Shown in pieces: positions 10,796 to 20,080 of a stretch of DNA of 64,000 bases. The stretch covers positions 186,001 to 250,000 of the forward strand of contig NZ_UWFA01000259.1 in the NCBI RefSeq assembly GCF_900601905.1. Direction: 5' to 3'. The number at the start of each line of letters is the position of its first letter. Position 1 is the first letter of the stretch. Position numbers and translations under genes: made by a program. Source of the stretch: Pseudomonas viridiflava (GTDB lineage: Bacteria; Pseudomonadota; Gammaproteobacteria; Pseudomonadales; Pseudomonadaceae). Under the pieces are notes generated by a model that saw nothing but the letters and a program-made list of their open reading frames with translations, was not told the DNA's origin and ran no database searches.

Positions 10796-12277
10796 TCAAA
10801 CCATCGTCAACAGCACGGCGACGAAGATGGTGCCAGCCGAGAAAGTCATGGTCCGAGACGACCATGTGTTGAACCAGCCCTGAAAGCTGGCCATGTCACG
10901 GCTGAGTTTGGTGTCCTGACGCGTCCACGACTGGCGGTCCAGGCGGAAGAACACGTAGATCTTCATCAGTGCGCCAACGATCTGGTTGTAATAAAGAATG
11001 ATCGGGTAGGCGGGCCCGATCTTGTGACCCGAGCACGAAAGCAGCAGGGTCAGAATCAGGCGGGTAATGCCGATCCACAGCAGGTACATCAGGATGAACA
11101 TGCCGCCATATTTGAAGCTGGCGATGATCGCGACGGTCAGGCCCAGGATCGAGGTCCACATCGATACGCGCTGATCGAACAGCACTACGCTGGTGAACAG
11201 ACCCAGACGGCCAACACCCAGGCCCAAGGCCCGCGAGTTTTGGCGCAGGTTATTGCCGTACCAGCGGTACATCAGTTTGCGGCTGGCCTTGAGGAAGCTT
11301 TTTTCCGGCGGGTGTTCAACCGTGTGGATGGCAGCGTCCGGCACGTAGAACGTGTCGTAACCCAAACGCATCAGGCTGAACCAGCTGGATTTGTCATCAC
11401 CGGTCAGGAAGCGGAAGGTGCCCAGGCGCCAGTGGTGCAGGGAATCGCTTTCCACGTCGCGGATGAATTCCGGGTCGGTCACGACGGTGGCGCGGAATAC
11501 CGACATCCGCCCGGTCATGGTCAACACGCGCTTGGACAGGGCCATGGAGCACATGTTGATGTGACGCTGGGCGAAGCGCAGTTTGTGCCATTCGCTCATG
11601 ATGTAGCCGCCGCGCACTTCGCAGAACTCGTTGGTGGTCAGGCCGCCGACATTGCCGAACAGCTGGAACCACGGAACGGTCTTGCGCACGACGCCTTCTG
11701 CCAGCACGGTATCGCCGTCGATCACGGCCACAACGGCGCGGTCATCCGGCATGTGCCGGGAGATCGCGCGGAAGCCAAAAGCCAGGCCGTCACGCTTGCC
11801 GGTACCGGCGATCCGCACGAAATCCAGTTTGACGTGTTCAGGCGGGTTAGCTTTTTCCCACATCGCCTTGACCAGCAGTTCGTCAGACATTTCCACCAGC
11901 GAACAGACCACGGTGGTCGGGAAACCGCATTCAATGGCTTCGCGAATCACCGAGCTGTAAACCTGCGCGGTGGTCAGTGCATCGATACGAAAGCTGGTGA
12001 CCATCAGGAACACGTGAGACGGGTCCGCTGACGCGCCCAGCTTGCGAACTTTGCGACGCAAGTGCGGGTAAACGATGTAGAGAAAGATCATGCCACGCAC
12101 AAAGTGCGTGATACCCATCGAGTAGCGCCAGATGCCCACGGCGCCAATCAGGAAAATAAAGTTCTTGGACTGTGAGTCAAAGATACTTGTGGGCAGCGCT
12201 GTCGCGAGTGCCCCTAATAAACTCAAATAAAACAGCCAACCTGCGGCCTGTAAAAGGCCATGCTTTAGCCTGTGCAT
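10796..12277 (-). CDS. alg8: Alginate synthase catalytic subunit Alg8 (GT2)
   Basis: Alg8 is the inner-membrane family-2 glycosyltransferase that polymerises GDP-mannuronate. The 493-residue protein has N-terminal membrane helices (about 10-30 and 35-60), a cytoplasmic GT2 domain with DGDT as the DxD-type metal site, EVRGGYIM and LTGDDKSSW motifs, and several C-terminal membrane segments. I chose the ATG at 12277 because the resulting [14 protein letters not shown] matches known Alg8 N-termini; an in-frame ATG exists five codons upstream. Confidence 0.95.
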   Translation of the reverse strand: MHRLKHGLLQAAGWLFYLSLLGALATALPTSIFDSQSKNFIFLIGAVGIWRYSMGITHFVRGMIFLYIVYPHLRRKVRKLGASADPSHVFLMVTSFRIDALTTAQVYSSVIREAIECGFPTTVVCSLVEMSDELLVKAMWEKANPPEHVKLDFVRIAGTGKRDGLAFGFRAISRHMPDDRAVVAVIDGDTVLAEGVVRKTVPWFQLFGNVGGLTTNEFCEVRGGYIMSEWHKLRFAQRHINMCSMALSKRVLTMTGRMSVFRATVVTDPEFIRDVESDSLHHWRLGTFRFLTGDDKSSWFSLMRLGYDTFYVPDAAIHTVEHPPEKSFLKASRKLMYRWYGNNLRQNSRALGLGVGRLGLFTSVVLFDQRVSMWTSILGLTVAIIASFKYGGMFILMYLLWIGITRLILTLLLSCSGHKIGPAYPIILYYNQIVGALMKIYVFFRLDRQSWTRQDTKLSRDMASFQGWFNTWSSRTMTFSAGTIFVAVLLTMV

Positions 12278-12311
12278 AGTCTGTATCCGCATCGTGGTAA
12301 ACGGTGAACCG

Positions 12312-12412
12312 TTGGAGCGAGGCTTGCCCGCGAACGAAGGTGGCGCGGTCGATCAGGCAGACCGCGTCGTTTTCTTCGCAGGCAAGTCGGACCGCCGCCC
12401 GCTCGCTCCTAC
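12312..12412. repeat. REP-like palindrome between algD and alg8
   Basis: An outward unit starting TTGGAGCGAGGCTTGCCCGCGAA is mirrored by a degenerate copy ending GCTCGCTCCTAC with about 10 extra bases. It fills most of the 148-nt algD-alg8 gap. Confidence 0.75.
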
Positions 12413-12425
12413 AGGGTGTAACGAC

Positions 12426-13742
12426 TTACCAGCAAATGCCTTCGGCCCGCTCGTTCTCGCTGGTCGTGGTGGTCATGAAGCCCACCAGATCAACAACGTG
12501 CTTGCCCGCTGGAGCCTTGTCCGCCAGGGCGCGGAAGCGCTCGTCGCGGTTGCCGAGGATGATCACGTCGGAATCGTTGATCACTTTGTCGAAGTCCGAG
12601 TTGAGCAGGGACGAGACGTGAGGGATCTTCGATTCGATGTATTCCTTGTTAGAACCATGAACGCGAGCGTATTCGACGTTGCTGTCGAAGATGCTCAGCT
12701 CGAAGCCTTTACCGATCAGCATTTCGGCCAGCTCTACCAGCGGGCTTTCACGCAGGTCGTCAGTACCGGCCTTGAAGCTCAGACCCAGCAGGGCGACTTT
12801 GCGAGTGTCGTGGGCAGCCACGATGTCGAAAGCGTTCTGCACCTGGGAAACGTTGCTGCGCATCAGCGAGTTGAGCAGCGGCGCTTCAACATCCAGGCTG
12901 CCTGCACGGTAGGTCAGGGCGCGGACATCTTTAGGCAGGCAAGAGCCGCCGAACGCGAAGCCTGGACGCATGTAGTACTGCGACAGGTTCAGTTGCTTGT
13001 CCTGGCAAACCACTTCCATGACTTCACGACCATCAACGCCGCACGCTTTGGCGATGTTGCCAATCTCGTTGGCGAAGGTGACCTTGGTGGCGTGCCACAC
13101 GTTGCAGGTGTACTTGATCATCTCGGCAACAGCGATGTCCTTGCGGATGATCGGTGCATCGAGCTCTTCGTACAGGGACTGCAGCACGTCGCCGGAAGCC
13201 TTGTCGAACTCACCGATAACAGTCATCGGCGGGTGATCGTAGTCTTTGATCGCGGTGCTTTCGCGCAGGAACTCAGGGTTCACTGCCACGCCGAAATCAA
13301 CACCGGCTTTCTTGCCGGAGCAGTCTTCCAGGATCGGGATCACGACGTTGGCAACAGTGCCCGGCAGGACGGTGCTGCGGATGACCACGGTGTGGCGCGA
13401 GTCTTTGTCGCGCAGCACGAAACCGATTTCGCGGCAGACGGCTTCGATGTAGTCGAGCTCCAGGTCACCGTTTTTCTTGCTTGGCGTGCCGACGCAGATC
13501 ATCGACAGGTCAGTGGCGCGGATGGCCTCGGAAAAGTCCGTGGTGCCGCGCAGTTTGCCGGTGCGGATACCCTGGTCCAGAAGCTCTCCCAGACCGGGTT
13601 CGACGATTGGCGATTTACCGCTATTGATAAGGTCGATCTTGGCGCTAGAGATATCCACACCAACAACATCATGACCCCGCGCAGAAAGGCAACCGGCACA
13701 GACTGCACCGACATAACCCAAACCAAAGATGCTGATACGCAT
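12426..13742 (-). CDS. algD: GDP-mannose 6-dehydrogenase AlgD
   Basis: AlgD oxidises GDP-mannose to GDP-mannuronic acid with NAD+, the committed step of alginate synthesis. The 438-residue protein starts with the Rossmann motif GLGYVGAVCAG. It carries the FGGSCLPKD motif with the catalytic Cys and the C-terminal UDPG/MGDP dehydrogenase domain (ALLGLSFKAGTDDLRESP). It is the first gene of the operon; its promoter lies about 470 nt upstream. Confidence 0.97.
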   Translation of the reverse strand: MRISIFGLGYVGAVCAGCLSARGHDVVGVDISSAKIDLINSGKSPIVEPGLGELLDQGIRTGKLRGTTDFSEAIRATDLSMICVGTPSKKNGDLELDYIEAVCREIGFVLRDKDSRHTVVIRSTVLPGTVANVVIPILEDCSGKKAGVDFGVAVNPEFLRESTAIKDYDHPPMTVIGEFDKASGDVLQSLYEELDAPIIRKDIAVAEMIKYTCNVWHATKVTFANEIGNIAKACGVDGREVMEVVCQDKQLNLSQYYMRPGFAFGGSCLPKDVRALTYRAGSLDVEAPLLNSLMRSNVSQVQNAFDIVAAHDTRKVALLGLSFKAGTDDLRESPLVELAEMLIGKGFELSIFDSNVEYARVHGSNKEYIESKIPHVSSLLNSDFDKVINDSDVIILGNRDERFRALADKAPAGKHVVDLVGFMTTTTSENERAEGICW

Positions 13743-14558
13743 CGTATTCTCCTCGTTTTCACGCCATAAGTTGGCTGGATATTAAATTTTGGCCAGCAGT
13801 TATCGCACACCAGAAAATGTGACTTAAACAAGTCGCTTAACTAGTGCAGGCATATTTAAAAGGTGAGTGCCTAATAAAGAAGGCAATCTCAAGTACAACT
13901 GAGTCTTGAGCGGCAAGTGTCCTGCTCAGGCTGAGCTACAGGGCCTTGCTCTGGGATGTGGTAAACCACTCCTCGTGGGTGCTACGCCGGCTTCGTGGCT
14001 GACAGGCCCGTGGCAGAGCCTCGGCTGTCGTCATGGAACCTTTGCTTGTGCACCTGAACAGCGCTTTGCCATACGGCTGAAGTTGTAAATGCTGCATGAA
14101 TCTCCTGATACCTACCGCCTATGACCATCGGGTCAAATCCAGAGAGCGGGCAACTTCCAGTTCATCTTCGCCGCTTGTAAGTGATCTCTCACAAGGTGGG
14201 CGAGAATTGTTACGGGATGTAGGAGCGTCTGATTTCGGGATAAGTTCCTGGCCGCTCGTCCTCTTTTCGAGAATGAGGATTTTCAGGGCGCCTATTTCAG
14301 TGATTGCAAATTGATAGCAATTCTCTTCTGTCCCTTAGTTCATGGGAGCTTGAGAGAGGTGGGAGTAAAAGTGCCACTATCGTGAAAAAGCTAAGGGCTA
14401 CTACGCAAAAAAGTTGTTAATTTTTTGAGAACTTTAAGTTGGGAAATAGAGTGACTGGAATATGGCGTCAGAAGAGTGTCATTTCGCGCTTTGCATGAAA
14501 GGTTGGTGACAGGTTAGAGGGGGCGCGTCGAGCAATGTCGATGCGCCTCGCAAGGGGT
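13743..14558. other. algD upstream/leader region
   Basis: No coding sequence is evident in these 816 bp. The region contains the AlgU promoter and a long algD leader of roughly 470 nt. P. aeruginosa algD also has a long leader (several hundred nt) and far-upstream regulator sites. I looked for AlgR boxes (CCGTTNGTC) and did not find a convincing one. The part at 14360-14480 is A+T-rich. Confidence 0.6.
14220..14247 (-). promoter_or_regulatory. AlgU (sigma-22) promoter of algD
   Basis: On the minus strand GAACTT (14247-14242) is followed by 17 bases and then TCCTA (14224-14220). This is the same -35/-10 pair and spacing as the P. aeruginosa algD promoter recognised by AlgU (AlgT). It predicts a start near 14213. 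Confidence 0.85.
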
Positions 14559-15338
14559 TCAATCTTCAGCCGAGTCGCGCAAGAACACTAATTTGGTATC
14601 AGAAGACTGCTCGCTGCTGTAGCGATAGCCGTTCATGTCGAACTCTTTTAGTGCACTCGGGGTATTGATCTGCTCGCTGATCACGAAGCGGCTCATCATG
14701 CCGCGCGCCTTTTTGGCGTAGAAGCTGATGATTTTGTACTGACCGTTTTTCAGGTCTTTGAACTCTGTGTCGATGATCCGGGCGTTGAGTGCCGAACGTT
14801 TGACCGACGAGAAGTATTCGTTGGACGCCAAGTTCAACAGCAGGTCGTCGCCCTGCTCGGCGAGGGCTTCGTTGAGCCATTCACTGATCCGTGTACCCCA
14901 GAACGCGTACAGGTCTTTGCCACGCCCGTTGGCCAGCTTGGTGCCCATTTCCAGGCGATAAGGCTGCATCAGATCCAGCGGCCGCAACAGGCCGTAAAGC
15001 CCGGACAGCATTCGCAAGTGATCCTGGGCGTAGCTGAGTTGTTTTTCGCTGAGGGTTTCGGCCTGCAGACCGGTGTACACATCACCTTTGAAGGCCAGCA
15101 GCGCCTGCTTGGCGTTTTCCGGGGTAAAGGCAGGGTTCCAGCTGCCAAAGCGTGCCGCATTCAGGCCCGAGAGCTTATCGGACAGGTGCATCAGCTCGCC
15201 GATCTGAGCAGGCGTCAGCTCGCGTAGCTGGGTAATCAGCTCCTGGGAGTGATCCAGATACTGCGGCTGCGTGAAGCGCTCGGTGGTCGGCGGGGTGTCG
15301 AAATCGAGGGTCTTGGCTGGGGAAATCACCATCAGCAT
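14559..15338 (-). CDS. yaaA: Peroxide stress protein YaaA
   Basis: YaaA (UPF0246/DUF328) lowers the intracellular free iron load during hydrogen peroxide stress in E. coli and binds DNA. The 259-residue protein shows the family N-terminus [13 protein letters not shown] and conserved segments [19 protein letters not shown] and NLASNEYF. It lies just upstream of algD in the same orientation, as does its homologue in P. aeruginosa. Its 3' end is followed by a GGCGC-type hairpin without a T-run. Confidence 0.95.
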   Translation of the reverse strand: MLMVISPAKTLDFDTPPTTERFTQPQYLDHSQELITQLRELTPAQIGELMHLSDKLSGLNAARFGSWNPAFTPENAKQALLAFKGDVYTGLQAETLSEKQLSYAQDHLRMLSGLYGLLRPLDLMQPYRLEMGTKLANGRGKDLYAFWGTRISEWLNEALAEQGDDLLLNLASNEYFSSVKRSALNARIIDTEFKDLKNGQYKIISFYAKKARGMMSRFVISEQINTPSALKEFDMNGYRYSSEQSSDTKLVFLRDSAED

Positions 15339-15439
15339 GTCTTGGGCTCCTTTAATCGTGGGGGGATTCTAGGGACTGTTGCTGTGGGACTCCAGCTATG
15401 GAGCTAATAGGTACGGCGATTTGCACTTGCTGTGCCACG

Positions 15440-15525
15440 TTGGAGCGAGGCTTGCCCGCGAAGAAAGCGACGCGTTGTAACAGACAAAACGCGTTATGGC
15501 CTTCGCGGGCAAGCCTCGCTCCAAC
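15440..15525. repeat. REP doublet
   Basis: TTGGAGCGAGGCTTGCCCGCGAAG and its reverse complement flank about 38 nt. Confidence 0.85.
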
Positions 15526-15543
15526 AGAAGATTGAGTATCCCC

Positions 15544-15628
15544 GTAGGAGCGCGTTTGCCCGCGATTGGTTTTATCAGGCGAAATCCTTATCGACAGATT
15601 CGGCGCCATCGCGGGCACGCGCTCCTAC
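15544..15628. repeat. REP doublet, second subtype
   Basis: GTAGGAGCGCGTTTGCCCGCGAT is mirrored by ATCGCGGGCACGCGCTCCTAC. It differs from the neighbouring doublet, so two REP subfamilies lie side by side. Confidence 0.8.
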
Positions 15629-15739
15629 GAGCCAACGCAAGGCATGTTTGTATCACCCACGACATCAGCCCTGGGCTGTATATCAGCTATAGTGCGGCGC
15701 TAATCCGGATTCGATATTCAGGGTAGGGAGCTTTTGGTT

Positions 15740-16876
15740 TTGCGTATTTTTCTGGCAGTTTGCGCGTGTTTTTTCTGGGTTCAAGCCAATGCGGCTTTAC
15801 CACCAGTGGCAACGATTGATCGCAGCACCTGGCCGGAGCGGCTGGAAACGCCCAATCTGTTCGATGTCGCCTCCCGGGCGCAGATTCTCGGTTTTGCTCA
15901 TCAGCTGTTGCTGAGCGAAAGCCTCGACGAAGAGGGTCTGAAGCGCCGGCTGGGGTTGCGCTATATCAATGTGCCGACTCTGAATCTGGTGCGTAACCGG
16001 CTGTGGACGCGCCTGCTGGACAACTATCAGAACGCGCAAAAGAGCTGTGAGCAGGACGCCTCGTTTTGCGTATTGGTCGAAGACATGGACCAACTGCGTC
16101 AGCGCGCCACTGAATACACCATCGCCGATGACTCGTTCTACGCCAACTGGGCGGCTCCCAGCGCTGCTTTCAATGAGCGCTATCTCAACGAACTGCTGTA
16201 TCAGGCGGCGCTGTTCCCGCAGACCAGCAGCGAGATTGCCCTCTATAACTCGGACGAGCTGAGCGGCGATGCAATGGCCGACAGGACCTTCCAGCTCAAT
16301 TTCGAAGGCGGGCCCACCGCCGCCGATGGCGGCACTGACTGGCTTGCCGACTTCATGCGCCAGCAGAAAATGAACGCCACGTTCTTTGTGCTCGGCAAGA
16401 GCCTGCAGGAGCGTCTTGAGGCGGGGACGGCCAGTGCATTGCAGTCGCTGTACCGCTTGCAATGCGTAGGTATTCAAGGCTGGGAATACCGTTCCCACAG
16501 CCAGTGGCTGGACTGGCAGAGCTCGGTGCAGCGCAGTGCCGGGCTGACTCAGCAATTGCTGCCCGACAACTACCTCCCGTTGTTCCGCCCGCCGTACGGC
16601 CACCGACGCGCCGACAGCGGGCAGTTCTTTCGCGATCAGGACCTGCGGGTGTCGCTGTGGAATATCGACGCTCAGGACGCCAATGGTCGGCTGACCTCAG
16701 AGCAGATCAGTGACCGGGTGATCAGCCTGATGTTGCTGTGGCGACGGGGCACGGTGGTGTTCCACGACGCAAGCGCCAAGGTGCAGTCGGCAGTGCCTTT
16801 GCTACTGGCCAATACCGCGCAAAGCGAGTTGATCTGGGACGATTGCCACAATATCCCTGAAAGGCCCGCAGAGTAA
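15740..16876 (+). CDS. NodB-like polysaccharide deacetylase family protein with degenerate active site
   Basis: This is a secreted 378-residue protein with a signal peptide (residues 1-18, ending VQANA) and a C-terminal NodB-like fold. Recognisable motifs are FEGGP (188-192, motif 1), SHSQWL (252-257, motif 2), FRPPYGHR (282-289, motif 3), WNIDAQD (motif 4) and FHDAS (motif 5). Active carbohydrate esterase 4 enzymes have FDDGP and HxxxH. Here the Asp-Asp pair is Glu-Gly and the second His is Leu, so two of three metal ligands are missing. I chose the TTG at 15740 because GGGAG lies nine bases upstream; another in-frame TTG sits six bases earlier. It may be a pseudo-enzyme or bind metal differently. 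Function unknown. Confidence 0.75.
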   Translation: MRIFLAVCACFFWVQANAALPPVATIDRSTWPERLETPNLFDVASRAQILGFAHQLLLSESLDEEGLKRRLGLRYINVPTLNLVRNRLWTRLLDNYQNAQKSCEQDASFCVLVEDMDQLRQRATEYTIADDSFYANWAAPSAAFNERYLNELLYQAALFPQTSSEIALYNSDELSGDAMADRTFQLNFEGGPTAADGGTDWLADFMRQQKMNATFFVLGKSLQERLEAGTASALQSLYRLQCVGIQGWEYRSHSQWLDWQSSVQRSAGLTQQLLPDNYLPLFRPPYGHRRADSGQFFRDQDLRVSLWNIDAQDANGRLTSEQISDRVISLMLLWRRGTVVFHDASAKVQSAVPLLLANTAQSELIWDDCHNIPERPAE

Positions 16877-17209
16877 GGGATTGCACGTATTTGAGGGGGA
16901 GGGGCAAGGAAGATTTTCAGACAGTTTCAGGTGTGGCGGACTTCCGACTGTAAACGCGTCAGGTCGGGTCGCCAAGGGCTATTCGTCAAACTGTGAAATA
17001 AACTTCAAAAATCTGTCAAAGAGCTTTTTTCTGTCATGGGTTTTGCGGTATTACCACTACAGACCGCCGAAACCTGCAACACAGGTGGCGTCCTTCCAGA
17101 CCCATCTTGAGCAATTCTCCTCTGCCTGAAGAGGAGAGCCCGGCGGCCTTTTCGTGGCGCAGTTTTGTAGTGGTTCTGCGTCGCCTGGCTTTTAAAAAGG
17201 TGAGCGAGT
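16877..17209. other. Intergenic region upstream of the PIN-PhoH2 gene
   Basis: These 333 bp contain no coding sequence that I would defend. The notable content is a run of 11-bp-phased CTGTCA-like half-sites at 16991-17019 (see separate entry) and an AAGGTG ribosome-binding site just before 17210. Confidence 0.5.
16991..17030 (+). promoter_or_regulatory. Candidate tandem Pho box
   Basis: CTGTGAA (16991), ACTTCAA (17002) and CTGTCAA (17013) follow each other at 11-bp steps with A/T-rich 4-bp linkers (ATAA, AAAT), as in PhoB boxes (CTGTCAT-AAAW-CTGTCAY). Matching is imperfect. A further CTGTCAT at 17031 is out of phase. Confidence 0.3.
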
Positions 17210-18604
17210 ATGGATGATCACGGACGCACCCCTTCCACTAACCAGCCAATCCTTTACGTGCTCGATACGAATGTACTGATCCACGATCCCAATGCCCTGC
17301 TGAATTTCGAAGAACACCGCGTTGCCATCCCCATGACCGTGCTTGAAGAGCTGGACAAGCTCAAGGCCGGCAAACATTCGGTCGCTGCCGAATGCCGTCA
17401 GGCTATCCGCCTGATTGACAAGACCCTGGGCGAAGCCACTCCCGAAGAGGTTGAGCGCGGCGTGCCAATTGACCGTGGCACCGGCGTCTTCAAAGGCTTT
17501 CTGTCCATCCTGATGAGCAAGCGCGAGGAGCCCAACAGCCTTCTGCCCGAGCACCTGAACGACAACATCATCATTAACCAGTTGATTGACCTGCATGCGC
17601 GCGACAAGGACTTGCGCCTGGTGTTGGTCACTAAAGACATCAACATGCGCCTCAAGGCCCGCGCCTGCGGGATCGCTGCCGAGGATTACAGCACTGACCA
17701 ACTTGTCGACGACGTGTCGATGCTGTCGCGCGGCTATCACACCATGACCGGCTCCTTCTGGGACCGGGTCAGCAAGGTCGATACCCGTCAGGACCATGGC
17801 CGTACCTGGCACCGCGTGCAAATGACGGAAATGCTGCCTTCCGTACATATCAATGAGTTCATCATCGACGAGCAAGGCTTCGTCGGCTGGGTGAAGGGCG
17901 TCAAGGCCGACGAGTTGATGATCCTCGACATGCACCAGGAACCGCTGCTGCATCAGGAAGCGTGGGGTCTCAAACCGCGCGATATCTATCAGGGCCTGGC
18001 GCTGTTCGCCTTGCTCGATCCCGATATTCACCTGGTCAACCTGTCGGGCGCGGCCGGTTCCGGCAAAACCATCCTGGCGCTGGCCGCTGCCATCGAGCAG
18101 ACCATGGTCAGCAAACGTTACCGGCGCATCATCGCCACCCGCAGCGTTCAGGGTCTGGATCAGGAGATCGGCTTCCTGCCCGGCACCGAAGCGGAAAAAA
18201 TGGAGCCGTGGCTTGGCGCTATCACCGATAACCTCGAAGCCTTGCACATGGATGATGAAAACACCCATGGCAGCGTGGACTACATCCTCAGCAAAGTGCC
18301 GTTGCAGTTCAAATCCCTCAACTACATCCGGGGACGCAGCTTCCAGCAAAGCCTGATTTTGATCGACGAATGCCAGAACCTCACTCCGCACCAGATGAAA
18401 ACCATCATCACCCGTGCCGGTGCCGGTTCCAAAGTGGTGTGCCTGGGCAACCTGGCGCAGATTGATACCCCTTATTTGTCGGCCACCAGTTCCGGCCTGA
18501 CCTACCTGACGGAGCGCTTCAAAGACTTCCCCAACGGCGTGCACATCTCCCTGCAAGGCGTGCCACGCTCCATCCTGGCTGAATATGCGGAGTCGCATTT
18601 GTAA
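17210..18604 (+). CDS. PIN-PhoH2 family ATPase/ribonuclease
   Basis: This 464-residue protein joins an N-terminal PIN nuclease domain (YVLDTNVLIHDP, residues about 15-150) to a C-terminal PhoH ATPase domain with Walker A GAAGSGKT near residue 280 and the Walker B-like LILIDECQNLTP. Proteins of this PhoH2 architecture act as ATP-dependent RNA-unwinding ribonucleases in mycobacteria. The cellular target here is unknown. AAGGTG precedes the ATG. Annotated relatives are called PhoH-like or YlaK. Confidence 0.9.
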   Translation: MDDHGRTPSTNQPILYVLDTNVLIHDPNALLNFEEHRVAIPMTVLEELDKLKAGKHSVAAECRQAIRLIDKTLGEATPEEVERGVPIDRGTGVFKGFLSILMSKREEPNSLLPEHLNDNIIINQLIDLHARDKDLRLVLVTKDINMRLKARACGIAAEDYSTDQLVDDVSMLSRGYHTMTGSFWDRVSKVDTRQDHGRTWHRVQMTEMLPSVHINEFIIDEQGFVGWVKGVKADELMILDMHQEPLLHQEAWGLKPRDIYQGLALFALLDPDIHLVNLSGAAGSGKTILALAAAIEQTMVSKRYRRIIATRSVQGLDQEIGFLPGTEAEKMEPWLGAITDNLEALHMDDENTHGSVDYILSKVPLQFKSLNYIRGRSFQQSLILIDECQNLTPHQMKTIITRAGAGSKVVCLGNLAQIDTPYLSATSSGLTYLTERFKDFPNGVHISLQGVPRSILAEYAESHL

Positions 18605-18623
18605 GCATCACGCTCAACAACCG

Positions 18624-18708
18624 GTAGGAGCGGGATTTATCCGCGAGGGCGTCGATCCAGGCAACATGGATCTTGCGCTGACATCCTCGCGGCTAAAGCC
18701 GCTCCTAC
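18624..18708. repeat. REP doublet
   Basis: GTAGGAGCGGGATTTATCCGCGAGG is mirrored by CCTCGCGGCTAAAGCCGCTCCTAC between the PhoH2 gene and moaC. Confidence 0.8.
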
Positions 18709-18774
18709 GACCGGTTGCGGATTCATCCCGACGTTTTCGGTTTACACTCCCCGCTCCTGTTCAGGAGTAAAACA

Positions 18775-19257
18775 GTGCTCACTCATCTCGATTCCCAAGG
18801 TCGCGCCAATATGGTCGACGTCACTGATAAAGCGGTGACGTCCCGTGAAGCGGTGGCCGAAGCAGTAATCCGTATGCAGCCTGAAACCCTGCAAATGATC
18901 GTCAGCGGCGGGCATCCCAAAGGGGATGTGTTCGCCGTGGCGCGCATTGCCGGCATTCAGGCGGCGAAGAAAACCAGCGATCTGATCCCGTTGTGCCACC
19001 CGCTGATGCTCACCAGCATCAAGGTCGAACTCAACGCCGAAGGCGTGGACGCGGTGCGGATCGTTGCGCGCTGCAAGCTGGCCGGGCAGACCGGCGTGGA
19101 AATGGAAGCGCTGACTGCTGCCAGCGTCGCCGCGCTGACCATCTATGACATGTGCAAGGCGGTGGATCGCGGCATGGTCATCGAGACTGTGCGGCTGCTG
19201 GAAAAACTTGGCGGCAAGAGCGGGCACTTCGTTGCCGATGCCCCGGAGGCGCAATGA
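18775..19257 (+). CDS. moaC: Cyclic pyranopterin monophosphate synthase MoaC
   Basis: MoaC works with MoaA to turn GTP into cyclic pyranopterin monophosphate, the first intermediate of molybdenum cofactor. The 160-residue product has [24 protein letters not shown] and LIPLCHPL, with the family's conserved Lys, His and Cys positions. I chose the GTG at 18775 because AGGAG lies seven bases upstream and the length equals that of E. coli MoaC; the frame is open further upstream. It overlaps moaD by 4 nt. Confidence 0.96.
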   Translation: MLTHLDSQGRANMVDVTDKAVTSREAVAEAVIRMQPETLQMIVSGGHPKGDVFAVARIAGIQAAKKTSDLIPLCHPLMLTSIKVELNAEGVDAVRIVARCKLAGQTGVEMEALTAASVAALTIYDMCKAVDRGMVIETVRLLEKLGGKSGHFVADAPEAQ

Positions 19258-19499
19258 CTGTAAACGTCCAGTATTTCGCCCGTTACCGAGAGACCCTCGG
19301 CCTGGATGGCGAGCAGGTGCAAGGTGAATTCTCCAGCATTGATGCCCTGCGCCTGCATTTGCTCGCACGCGAAGGCGTTTGGCGGGTGCTGGCCGAGCAA
19401 AGCCTGATGTGCGCCCGCAACCAGGAGCTTTGCTCGCTGGACGAGCCCTTGCAGGCTGGCGATGAAGTGGCGTTTTTCCCCACTGTCACCGGAGGCTGA
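19254..19499 (+). CDS. moaD: Molybdopterin synthase sulfur carrier MoaD
   Basis: MoaD is the small ubiquitin-like subunit of molybdopterin synthase. Its C-terminal Gly-Gly carries the thiocarboxylate that provides the dithiolene sulfurs. The 81-residue protein has the beta-grasp pattern ([16 protein letters not shown]) and ends FFPTVTGG. The ATG overlaps the moaC stop (ATGA), and moaE begins 2 nt after its stop. Confidence 0.96.
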   Translation: MTVNVQYFARYRETLGLDGEQVQGEFSSIDALRLHLLAREGVWRVLAEQSLMCARNQELCSLDEPLQAGDEVAFFPTVTGG

Positions 19500-19501
19500 G
19501 C

Positions 19502-19957
19502 ATGGCGATTCGGGTTCAGGCGCAGCAGTTCGATCCGGGTGTCGAAGTCAACGCTCTGCATGCGGCTAATGTCGGCATCGGCGCAGTGGTCAGCTTTGTC
19601 GGCTATGTGCGCGATTTCAACGAAGGGCGTGACGTGTCGGGGATGTTTCTGGAGCATTACCCTGGCATGACCGAAAAGGCGCTGGGCAAGATCACCGACG
19701 AGGCGCATCAGCGCTGGCCGTTGCTCAGGCTGGAGGTGTTGCATCGCGTGGGTGCGCTGGAGCCAGGAGAGCCGATCGTGTTTGTCGGAGTGGCCAGTGC
19801 CCACCGTCAGGCGGCATTCGAAGCCTGCGATTTCGTCATGGACTACCTCAAGACCCGAGCGCCGTTCTGGAAGAAGGAAAACACCTCAGAAGGGCCCAAG
19901 TGGGTTGAGGGGCGGGACAGTGATCATGCGGCGGCGGGACGTTGGGGCAAGAACTGA
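19502..19957 (+). CDS. moaE: Molybdopterin synthase catalytic subunit MoaE
   Basis: MoaE is the large subunit of molybdopterin synthase and, with MoaD, inserts two sulfurs into cPMP. The 151-residue protein has the family motifs VVSFVGYVRDFNEG, LEHYPGM, HRVGALEPGE and a KTRAPFWKKE stretch with the active-site Lys residues. It is the last gene of moaCDE. moaA and moaB are not in this window. Confidence 0.96.
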   Translation: MAIRVQAQQFDPGVEVNALHAANVGIGAVVSFVGYVRDFNEGRDVSGMFLEHYPGMTEKALGKITDEAHQRWPLLRLEVLHRVGALEPGEPIVFVGVASAHRQAAFEACDFVMDYLKTRAPFWKKENTSEGPKWVEGRDSDHAAAGRWGKN

Positions 19958-19972
19958 CATGGCGTTAACCCT

Positions 19973-20062
19973 GTGGGAGCGAGCTTGCTCGCGAAGGCGG
20001 CGGTGAGTCAGACGCAGTTCTAGAGCCTGAAACGCAGCCTTCGCAAACAAGCTTGCTCCCAC
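19973..20062. repeat. REP doublet between convergent moaE and rhlB
   Basis: GTGGGAGCGAGCTTGCTCGCGAAGG is mirrored by CTTCGCAAACAAGCTTGCTCCCAC. It lies in a convergent gap and could serve both genes as a 3' end structure. Confidence 0.85.
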
Positions 20063-20080
20063 AGGTATAGCAGTAGGACA

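Larger units (their letters stand above)
15339..15739. other. Intergenic region with two REP doublets
   Basis: This 401-bp divergent spacer between yaaA (minus) and the deacetylase-like gene (plus) is mostly two adjacent palindromic doublets (15440-15525 and 15544-15628). The last 100 bases presumably hold the promoter of the rightward gene. I see no reading frame worth calling. Confidence 0.6.

Noticed and set aside
14515..14556. Terminator after yaaA (hairpin GGCGCGTCGA...TCGATGCGCC).
   Set aside because: A stem is present but there is no T-run on the minus strand side, so I did not call it.
15440..15628. CRISPR array.
   Set aside because: The repeated units are palindromic, alternate in orientation and vary in sequence, which fits REP doublets; no regular spacer pattern or cas gene is present.
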